Both the position numbers and the translations under genes were made by a program. Of a DNA stretch of 12,100 nt, positions 6,881 to 12,100 are shown one piece after another. The stretch is taken from positions 1 through 12,100 of the forward strand of contig JACPSF010000337.1 in the NCBI GenBank assembly GCA_016193385.1. The letters run 5' to 3'. This DNA comes from Deltaproteobacteria bacterium. GTDB lineage: Bacteria > Desulfobacterota_B > Binatia > UBA9968. Positions within the stretch are counted from its first letter, which is position 1; every line of letters starts with the position of its first letter. Below the pieces are notes generated by a model. It saw nothing but the letters and a program-made list of their open reading frames with translations, searched no databases and was not told where the DNA came from.

Positions 6881-7107
6881 ACATCCTTGATGAAAATATC
6901 ATTTCCAGCCAGCGTTCTCAGCTGCGTGCGTGGCGGATTCATCTTAGCCACCTAGGCTCAGATATCGGGCGCCGGGGAATGAAGGACCGGCCCGATGTCA
7001 TTCCCTTGTTGCACCATCTACGTCGCGCCACATTCTTTACTCATGACCTAGGATTCTTTGATCCTTCGCTACGCCACAAGAGTTATGCCTTGCGAAAGGA
7101 GAGAAAT
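6877..7107 (+). pseudogene. 3'-truncated DUF5615/PIN-like toxin reading in frame into garR
   Basis: From the TTG at 6877 the frame begins MNILDENIISSQRSQLRAWR and later has LLHHLRRATFFTHDLGFFDP (44-63). Both are typical of the PIN-like (Mut7-C/DUF5615) toxins that pair with DUF433. The opening strand with its DEN acidic motif and the FFTxD strand are kept. After about residue 71 the family sequence stops, where relatives continue, as I recall, for some 50 more residues. There is no stop codon. Five codons later the frame passes into the garR start at 7108, so ribosomes entering from the antitoxin gene would make a 77-residue toxin stub fused to the whole reductase (378 residues from 6877). 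I infer a deletion or recombination at about 7090. Toxicity is doubtful because the C-terminal part of the fold is missing. Confidence 0.7.
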
Positions 7108-8013
7108 ATGGATAAACCCATCATCGGTTTTATCGGTCTGGGGATTATGGGTAAGCCCATGGCGCGCAATCTCCTGAAAGGCGGCTATGCTCTCGTCGTC
7201 CACAGCCGCAGCCGCCCGCCAGTCGAAGAGCTGGGCGGAGAGGGCGCCGAAATCGCCGCGAGCCCCCAGGAAGTTGCCGCGCGAACCCAGGTCGTTATCA
7301 CTATGCTCCCGGACTCGCCGGATGTGGAGCAGGTGTATGGTGGGGAGAAAGGCGTGTTTGCCGGCGCCGGGCCGAGGGCGCTGCTGATCGATATGTCCAG
7401 CATATCGCCGGTGGTCGCTCGCGAACTGGCGCTTGAGGCCAAAAGGCGCGGGCTCGATATGCTCGACGCTCCGGTCAGCGGCGGTGAAGCGGGCGCAATC
7501 GGCGCCACGCTTTCAATTATGATCGGTGGTGAGGCCTTGGCGGTGGAGCGGGCGCTGCCGATTTTTCAGTTGTTGGGGAAGAACATTGTACATGTCGGCC
7601 ATTCGGGCGCAGGGCAGGTAACGAAGGCGGCAAATCAGATCGTGGTCGGGGTCACCATTGCGGCGGTCGGCGAGGCCTTAGTGCTGGCTACGAAGGCTGG
7701 AGTCGACCCTGCCAAGGTACGGCAAGTGCTGCTTGGAGGCTTCGCGCAGTCGCGTGTTCTCGACGCACACGGGCAGAGAATGTTGGAACACAATTTCAAG
7801 CCCGGCTTTCGCGTCCGCCTGCATGAGAAAGATCTCAACATCGCTCTTGCGGCGGGTGGAGAATACGGCGTGCCCCTTATGGTTACGGGCATCGTGGCCC
7901 AGATGATGACCGCCATGCGGTCCATGGGGCGTGGCGATTTGGATCATTCGGGATTAGTGACGTTTATCGAGGAACTGGCCAAAATCGACCTAAGCCAGAA
8001 AGCGGCTCCTTGA
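7108..8013 (+). CDS. garR: Tartronate semialdehyde reductase-like NAD(P)-dependent dehydrogenase (3-hydroxyisobutyrate dehydrogenase family)
   Basis: The 301-residue protein is close in pattern to GarR/GlxR, which reduces tartronate semialdehyde to glycerate in glyoxylate and glucarate breakdown. Visible features are the Rossmann motif GFIGLGIMG (7-15), the substrate loop APVSGGEAGA (121-130), the catalytic Lys in GAGQVTKAANQ (K173, with N177 nearby), and FKPGFRVRLHEKDLNIAL (230-247) with K241-D242. This last block is typical of GarR. The start at 7108 has its own strong Shine-Dalgarno sequence (AAAGGAG, 6 bases before), so it need not depend on the upstream in-frame toxin stub. A partial copy of its 5' end lies 772 bp upstream behind uvrB. 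3-hydroxyisobutyrate dehydrogenase or glyoxylate/succinic-semialdehyde reductase activity remains possible. Confidence 0.85.
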   Translation: MDKPIIGFIGLGIMGKPMARNLLKGGYALVVHSRSRPPVEELGGEGAEIAASPQEVAARTQVVITMLPDSPDVEQVYGGEKGVFAGAGPRALLIDMSSISPVVARELALEAKRRGLDMLDAPVSGGEAGAIGATLSIMIGGEALAVERALPIFQLLGKNIVHVGHSGAGQVTKAANQIVVGVTIAAVGEALVLATKAGVDPAKVRQVLLGGFAQSRVLDAHGQRMLEHNFKPGFRVRLHEKDLNIALAAGGEYGVPLMVTGIVAQMMTAMRSMGRGDLDHSGLVTFIEELAKIDLSQKAAP

Positions 8014-8020
8014 GTCGCGG

Positions 8021-8045
8021 CGAGCGGGCTCGAGCGGGCAAGCGG
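8021..8045. repeat. Short tandem repeat, 10-bp unit
   Basis: The unit CGAGCGGGCT is repeated as CGAGCGGGCA, followed by a half unit (AGCGG), 7 bases after the garR stop. It may be simple replication slippage in GC-rich DNA. I see no function, and no other gene lies in this 115-bp gap. Confidence 0.5.
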
Positions 8046-8128
8046 TTATTCGAAAGAGTATGGTCTGTACACCGACGTTGTGATATGGTCGGCATGGCAA
8101 CTTTGTAAAAACAGAGAGGAGTACTGTA

Positions 8129-9211
8129 ATGTTGAGAATCCAGCTTCGCCACGGCGTATTCTTTACGCCTTTCCTAATCACTTTGTTACTCGCGGTCAAC
8201 GCGCCCGCGCAACCTGCCTCAACTTCGAGGCCCGCGTTCGATGAGAAGGCGGTGGCGGATTTCTACCAGGGCAAGATCATCAGAATCGTCATTGGGTCCG
8301 GGCCTGGCGGCACCTATGACATCTACTCACGTTTGATGGCTAAAACCATGCCTCGTTACATTCCAGGCAATCCCACCGTCATTGTTCAGTCGAGGGTGGG
8401 AGCCGGCGGCCTCATCGCGGCGAACGCCGTCTACAACACCGAGCCGAAGGACGGCACCGTGATCGGCTCGTGGGGCGAAACGTTCGTCCTACGTCAAGCT
8501 CTTGGGGCGCCTGGCATTCTGTTTGATTCGGCGAAGTACCAATGGATCGGCAGCGCCATCAACTCTCCCCTAGCGTGTATGGCTCGAACGGACTCCGCCA
8601 TCGCCTCTTTCCGGGACGTAATAGATGGCAAACCGTTCACGGTGGGAACCATGGCGCCGGGCAGCACGATCTATGATACGCCTGCCATCATCAACGCAGC
8701 GTTCGCAGCCCAGATGAAACTGGTGAGGGGATATGAAGGGGTGGCCGCCATCGTCAACGCTACCGAGTCGAAGGAGTTGGACGGCTACTGCGCAAGCTGG
8801 CAGGCGATCCTGACCACCGGCAGGCACCTCCAATTGGTCAAAGGGGGACTCACAAGGTTTATCCTCGTCATGGGAGACAAGACGCCGGATCATCCCCTCT
8901 TGAAAGGCGTGCCGGCCGCCGAGACCCTCGCCAAGACGGAAGAGGCGAGGCAGTTGCTGCGCGCCATGAACGCTCCGTCCCAGATCACCAACCCGTACGC
9001 GGTGCATCCCGATGTTCCCAAGGACCGGGTAGAGGCATTGCGCAAGGCGTTCTCGGCTACTTTCGCGGATCCGGAATTTCTGACTGACGCCAAGAAGACC
9101 AGGATCGAATTCACCCCAAGCACCGGGGAGCAGGTGACCCAGGTCGTCCATGCCATCTTGAGCACGCCCCCGGCGGTGCTCGCGAAAATGAAGAAGATAC
9201 TTATTCAGTAA
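8129..9211 (+). CDS. Secreted Bug/TctC-like tripartite-tricarboxylate-type substrate-binding protein
   Basis: The 360-residue protein starts with a signal peptide (basic start to about residue 9, hydrophobic stretch FFTPFLITLLLAV, likely cleavage after the APA near residue 28). The mature part begins in the style of this family with FYQGKIIRIVIGSGPGGTYD (45-64), then YIPGNPTVIVQSRVGAGGL, and NTEPKDGTVIG, the loops that line the ligand cleft in Bug proteins. Such proteins catch carboxylic acids or similar solutes in the periplasm, usually for TctAB permeases, but no TctA or TctB gene is in the window. Orphan Bug proteins are common in some lineages. Translation starts at the ATG at 8129 after GAGAGGAG. 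It is in line with garR, RidA and the GlcG-like gene and may be part of the same acid-use cluster. The ligand cannot be read from the sequence. Confidence 0.82.
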   Translation: MLRIQLRHGVFFTPFLITLLLAVNAPAQPASTSRPAFDEKAVADFYQGKIIRIVIGSGPGGTYDIYSRLMAKTMPRYIPGNPTVIVQSRVGAGGLIAANAVYNTEPKDGTVIGSWGETFVLRQALGAPGILFDSAKYQWIGSAINSPLACMARTDSAIASFRDVIDGKPFTVGTMAPGSTIYDTPAIINAAFAAQMKLVRGYEGVAAIVNATESKELDGYCASWQAILTTGRHLQLVKGGLTRFILVMGDKTPDHPLLKGVPAAETLAKTEEARQLLRAMNAPSQITNPYAVHPDVPKDRVEALRKAFSATFADPEFLTDAKKTRIEFTPSTGEQVTQVVHAILSTPPAVLAKMKKILIQ

Positions 9212-9317
9212 GTGTGGGATAGGCCAGAGCGCAATTTCGCTTGACGTTCGGCTGCGATTTCAACTGGAAGAGAAATTTTGTATCGTTATCATACGTAACG
9301 AACCCAAGGAGCTTCCT

Positions 9318-9731
9318 ATGGCACATCCAAAAAAGATCGTTCAACCGCCCGACCTGCCGGTGCGCAAGAGCCACTCCCAGGTGGTTACGGTTACGGGAGG
9401 GACGTTGGTCTTTGTTGCGGGGATAACCTCCCGGAGCGAGAAGGATGCCTCGCCGGTGTATCCCGGGGATATGCGCGCTCAGATCCGTCAGGTCTGCGAA
9501 AACATCGGGCGAGCGCTGCGGTCTGTCGGGGCGGACTTCTCCGATGTGGTTAAGACCACCACCTTCACGACCGATGTGGACGAATACCATCGGGTGAGTG
9601 ATGAGCGGTTCAAGTACTTCAAGCGCGATTTGCCTACCAGCGCCCTGATCGGAGTGAAGCGGCTCGCCGATCCTGATCTCATGATCGAGATTGAGGCCAT
9701 GGCCGTGATACCGACGGATCGCGCCAGGTGA
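9318..9731 (+). CDS. RidA/YjgF/UK114-family protein lacking the usual active-site Arg
   Basis: A 137-residue protein with the RidA fold signature: VFVAGITS (31-38), VCENIGRALRSVGADFSDVVKTTTFTTD (59-86), then YFKRDLPTSALIGVKRLADPDLMIEIEAMA (100-129). RidA proteins form trimers, and the best-known members hydrolyse reactive enamine/imine products of PLP enzymes. In E. coli RidA the key Arg105 sits in a PARSCVEV context. The aligned stretch here is PTSALIGV, which puts Ser108 where the Arg should be. This fits the Rid groups without imine deaminase activity, so a different small-molecule role is likely. The start at 9318 follows AAGGAG with 6 bases between. It lies 106 bp after the binding-protein gene and 45 bp before the GlcG-like gene, probably in one operon with the latter. 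Confidence 0.85.
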   Translation: MAHPKKIVQPPDLPVRKSHSQVVTVTGGTLVFVAGITSRSEKDASPVYPGDMRAQIRQVCENIGRALRSVGADFSDVVKTTTFTTDVDEYHRVSDERFKYFKRDLPTSALIGVKRLADPDLMIEIEAMAVIPTDRAR

Positions 9732-9776
9732 GGACGGAGCAGGCGGCGGCAAACTCGGAAAGGAGCGGGATGAATC

Positions 9777-10190
9777 ATGGTTGAACTGACGCTTGAAATG
9801 GCGGAAAGAGCGGTTAAGGCGGCGCAGGCCAAAGCGCGCGAGTTGGGAACCGCAATGACGGTCAGTGTTGTAGATGATGGGGGTCGTCTGGTCCTGTGTG
9901 CCCGCGGTGACGGCACCGGGTTTTTCACTCCCGAGACCTCCCGGGCCAAGGCGGTCGCCGCAGCGGCGTTCCGGCGCTCGACCAAGGAGATAGCGGAGGC
10001 GAGGGAGTCCTCATCCGCCTTTTGGGGTAATGTCGCTGCGGTTCTTGGTGGACAGGCTCTTCCGAGCACCGGAGCCATCCCGCTTTTCTCCGGTGGAAAA
10101 GTGATCGGAGCCATCGGCTGTGGCGGGGGCACTTCTGAGCAGGATCACCTGTGTGCAGAGGCGGGAGCCGGTGCGGCCCTAAAACCTTGA
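9777..10190 (+). CDS. GlcG/HbpS-family protein (DUF336)
   Basis: The protein has 137 residues, the usual length of this family. It opens with a helix, LTLEMAERAVKAAQAKARELG, followed by VSVVDDGGRLVLCARGDG (29-46), TSRAKAVAAAAFRRST (54-69), GAIPLFSGGKVIGAIGCGGGTSEQDHLCAEAG. These Gly-rich blocks are the core of GlcG and of the heme-degrading protein HbpS. GlcG is encoded with glycolate oxidase genes in many bacteria, but its exact role is unsettled. Two Cys residues (C36 and C115) and His123 are present, and the heme-binding residues cannot be assigned by eye. The ATG at 9777 lies 12 bases after AAAGGAG, a long spacing. An upstream ATG at 9770 is out of frame and reads only four codons. Confidence 0.82.
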   Translation: MVELTLEMAERAVKAAQAKARELGTAMTVSVVDDGGRLVLCARGDGTGFFTPETSRAKAVAAAAFRRSTKEIAEARESSSAFWGNVAAVLGGQALPSTGAIPLFSGGKVIGAIGCGGGTSEQDHLCAEAGAGAALKP

Positions 10191-10267
10191 CAAAGCCATT
10201 TGCGCTTTGCTACCAGGAAACCAATCCAAGCGTGACCTCTTCCTCACACACACCGGCAACGGTGGAG

Positions 10268-10654
10268 ATGGAACAACGGGACGCAGTGTATCCCCGGGAG
10301 TTCCCCACGCGACGCCTTGCCGTCGGCCGGGAGATTGTCGGTCGCATCCTTCCACCGCTTATGGCGGTGTGCACGGTCATCGCACTGTGGTGGATCCTCC
10401 AGCTTGCCTTCCCTCGTCTTTTGCCGAGCCCGCTGGGTACGTTGCGAGGGGCAATGCGGCTGCTGTCGGAAGGCACCTTTTTCTTTCACATGATTCAGAG
10501 TCTTCGCCGGGTGTTCGTGGGTTTCGTCATTGCCATGGCCTTTAGCGTGGTGGTGGGCATCTACATGGGAACGGTGGTGATGGGGGAACGCTTCTTTCAA
10601 CCGCTGGTGGTGCTCGGCCTGACCGTTCCAGGCTTGATGTGGCTCGACTTATAG
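10268..10654 (+). pseudogene. 5' half of a NitT/TauT-type ABC transporter permease
   Basis: The 128 codons from the ATG at 10268 read like the start of an SsuC/TauC-type permease. They comprise a first membrane helix (ILPPLMAVCTVIALWWILQ), the periplasmic FPRLLPSPLGTL, a coupling region SLRRVFVGFVIAMAFSVVVG with the second helix, and the beginning of the third (LVVLGLTVPGLMW). The frame then ends in LDL-stop. About half of a ~255-residue permease is missing, including the EAA loop that docks on the ATPase, so no working channel is expected. GTG codons at 10151, 10232 and 10262 are alternative starts. 10268 gives the most typical N-terminus, with GGTGG only a few bases before it. It is cut exactly where the ATPase remnant begins, so a deletion has joined the two. 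Confidence 0.82.
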
Positions 10655-10770
10655 TCAGAAACGCGGAGAAATGGTTCCAACGCGAAGCTGGCCGGCCGCA
10701 GGTCTTGGACGGGCTCTCATTCGAGGTGCGAGCCGGAGTGACTGCCTTCCGAGCCAAATTCGGAAAATGA
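10639..10770 (+). pseudogene. 5' remnant of the matching ABC transporter ATPase (SsuB/TauB-like)
   Basis: In the frame beginning at the GTG at 10639 the product starts (M)ARLIVRNAEKWFQREAGRPQ and continues VLDGLSFEVRAG. This is the usual first ~33 residues of a NitT/TauT ATPase, up to the point where family members continue into the Walker A P-loop. Instead the sequence becomes VTAFRAKFGK and stops at 10770, with no Walker A, signature or Walker B motif. The gene therefore has a second break, near 10738, in addition to the permease/ATPase junction. The GTG overlaps the last codons of the cut permease. No function is expected. Confidence 0.7.
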
Positions 10771-10849
10771 TGGGATCTGGCCCAAAATGGTGTGACGGGC
10801 GGATCGCATGAAGCACACTTTTTCTCTTTCCGGTAGAAAAGTTTTCGTC
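10771..10849. other. Gap between the ABC remnant and the convergent MFS gene
   Basis: About 80 bases lie between the end of the ATPase remnant and the MFS stop codon. I found no gene. The stretch GAAAAGTTTTC near 10837-10847 is a short AT-rich palindrome, too small for a convincing terminator. Confidence 0.4.
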
Positions 10850-12004
10850 TTACTTCAGGCTGGACCAGTTCGTGAGCGTGAGCACGAGGCCTGAGGCTCC
10901 CAGCCCCGCGATGATCAGAAACATCCAGAAGTACCCCACGATCTCCACGGCGCTTCCGGTCAGCAGCGCACCGACCCCGGCACTCAGGGGGAACGCAACG
11001 GAGAACGTCGCCATCGCCCTGCCTCGGCGTTGAGGGTTGGCTCGTTCCACGGCGAGCGCCAGGGTTGTAGAGCTACCGATACCAAAGCCGAGCATGTAAA
11101 GCACCCCTGAGATCAATAGCCCTGTGAGGCTAGAGGCCGCCACCAGCAGTAACAAGGCTACAATCTGCAGCGCAAAGCCCGCCACGAGGGCGCGGCCCCG
11201 CCCGATCTTGTCAGAGACGCGGCCGAGCACGGGCCTGGAGAGAAGGCTCGTCGCCCCGCTCACCACAAAATACCAGCCGATGTTGCCGATGCCGATTGCC
11301 CGCGCGTAGAGCACGAGAAAGCTGGTGACGGCGGGAAGAGACAGGTGCAAACAGAAAAGCAAAGCCGAGGCGAGCAAAACATCTCGCTCCAAAAGGGTGA
11401 AGATTCCGAGCCGCCACGAGCTCGGGCTGTCAGCATGTCCGTCGTGAGCGGCGCGAGGGGCGTAGCGTGCCAGAAGAACGCCGGCGCCTGCGCCGATGAC
11501 GGGGAGCGCTGCGGCCACAACGAACACGACTCGAAAACCGCCCAAAGGGGCATCGATCAGCCAGAGCGCTACGGCGAGAAATAGAATCGTGGCGCTGCCC
11601 TGCACCCCGCTGTAATAACCTGAAGCCTCTCCCAGCAGGGAGTATCCGCCGGTATTAAGTCCGGCCCAGCCGATTCCTCTAAGGCCGTTAGCGAGCATCG
11701 TGGCCTCGACAACGGGGATGAAACATAAGAGTATGCTGGCGCCTTGAAAGAGCAGGCCCGAAACCAGCACCCCCGCCTCGTTCCAACTATCCGCCCAGGA
11801 GCCAATAAGCGGGCGGAAAAGCACGCTGGTCACGGCGAAGGAAGCCAGGACCAATCCGACCACGAAAGGCGAGCCGCCGAAATGGGTAACATAAAGTGGA
11901 AAGGTAGGCGTGAGCAAGGAGTGCTGCGCGTAGCCCAGGAACTGGGCTAAACACAAAAGAGCGAACGTAGGGGTCCAGATCGAATCAAGCCTATTGGTTG
12001 CCAT
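10850..12004 (-). CDS. Major facilitator superfamily transporter, sugar-transporter/exporter type
   Basis: A 384-residue, very hydrophobic protein on the minus strand with room for 12 membrane helices and a hydrophilic central loop around residues 184-198 (RAAHDGHADSPSSWR). Loop 2-3 carries the MFS motif as RPLIGSWADSWNE (64-76), and the second half has a copy, RPVLGRVSDKIGRGRA. Together these show the two-fold MFS layout. The start is the ATG at 12004. The product most resembles uncharacterised exporters of the SetA/drug-resistance kind, and no substrate can be read. Between helices 4 and 5 the text goes from GYSLL directly to GEASGYYSG. Relatives usually have a basic linker (of the form RRGEA) preceded by several residues there, so a short in-frame loss is possible. 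It is convergent with the decayed ABC genes and apparently independent of them. Confidence 0.82.
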   Translation of the reverse strand: MATNRLDSIWTPTFALLCLAQFLGYAQHSLLTPTFPLYVTHFGGSPFVVGLVLASFAVTSVLFRPLIGSWADSWNEAGVLVSGLLFQGASILLCFIPVVEATMLANGLRGIGWAGLNTGGYSLLGEASGYYSGVQGSATILFLAVALWLIDAPLGGFRVVFVVAAALPVIGAGAGVLLARYAPRAAHDGHADSPSSWRLGIFTLLERDVLLASALLFCLHLSLPAVTSFLVLYARAIGIGNIGWYFVVSGATSLLSRPVLGRVSDKIGRGRALVAGFALQIVALLLLVAASSLTGLLISGVLYMLGFGIGSSTTLALAVERANPQRRGRAMATFSVAFPLSAGVGALLTGSAVEIVGYFWMFLIIAGLGASGLVLTLTNWSSLK

Positions 12005-12100
12005 CGAGTCAAAAGTGATGACGGGGTTCTTTGTGAAGTGCTTTCATTTAGCAAGATCCTTAGAGAAGTACAACTTACCAAAGATAAGAGGTCTGTAGAA

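Noticed and set aside
8570..9151. 193-codon minus-strand frame inside the binding-protein gene
   Set aside because: It is antisense to a gene with signal peptide, family motifs and a ribosome site. No domain is seen.
1..12100. CRISPR arrays, tRNA or rRNA genes, transposases, integrases
   Set aside because: I looked for repeated spacers, cloverleaf-like segments and transposase motifs and saw none that stood up.
12005..12100. Promoter for the MFS gene (TTGTAC-17-TAAATG on the minus strand)
   Set aside because: The -10 box matches only 3 of 6 bases, too weak to list as a feature.

Overview
This window looks like chromosomal DNA of an uncultured soil or groundwater bacterium, perhaps of a deltaproteobacterial, NC10 or Tectomicrobia type. 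That is a guess from gene content: a Bug-type solute-binding protein, RidA- and GlcG-like proteins, and a bacterial UvrB. No rRNA or taxonomic marker was available to settle it. Nothing here is a phage or a complete insertion sequence. The window is an accessory patch wrapped round one housekeeping gene (uvrB), and much of it shows gene decay.

Left part (1-4221) is a defence and toxin-antitoxin (TA) patch. A large minus-strand gene runs off the left edge. It is a single-chain restriction-modification enzyme with an N-terminal PD-(D/E)xK nuclease and an N6-adenine methylase carrying an NPPY motif. Divergent from it is an intact MazEF/PemIK-like pair. Tail to tail with that pair is a broken minus-strand VapBC pair: the antitoxin is intact, and the toxin is cut off just after its first catalytic Asp, next to a 26-bp palindrome. 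An intact plus-strand VapBC pair follows, preceded by a good operator-like inverted repeat.

Middle part (4257-8013) starts with uvrB, complete and conventional. Directly behind it is a 35-codon 5' fragment of a tartronate-semialdehyde-reductase-like gene. Then come a DUF433 antitoxin with its own promoter and a 3'-truncated DUF5615-like toxin. That toxin reads without a stop into an intact copy of the same reductase gene (garR). The two reductase 5' ends are about 87% identical over 69 bases, so the TA module sits between a partial and a whole copy of one gene.

Right part (8129-12004) is a small-molecule uptake and metabolism cluster: a secreted Bug/TctC-like binding protein, a RidA-family protein lacking the usual active-site Arg, a GlcG/HbpS-like protein, and the wreck of a NitT/TauT-type ABC transporter. 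The permease is cut in half, and the ATPase is reduced to its first ~33 residues and joined directly behind it. A convergent MFS exporter gene closes the window. GarR and GlcG-like proteins both occur near glycolate/glyoxylate genes, so two-carbon acid metabolism is a reasonable but unproven theme.

The main points of interest are the TA-garR duplication and read-through, four TA modules in different stages of decay beside a restriction-modification gene, and the doubly deleted ABC transporter. I found no clearly new system. The restriction enzyme's left neighbours, outside the window, would decide whether it belongs to a larger defence island.
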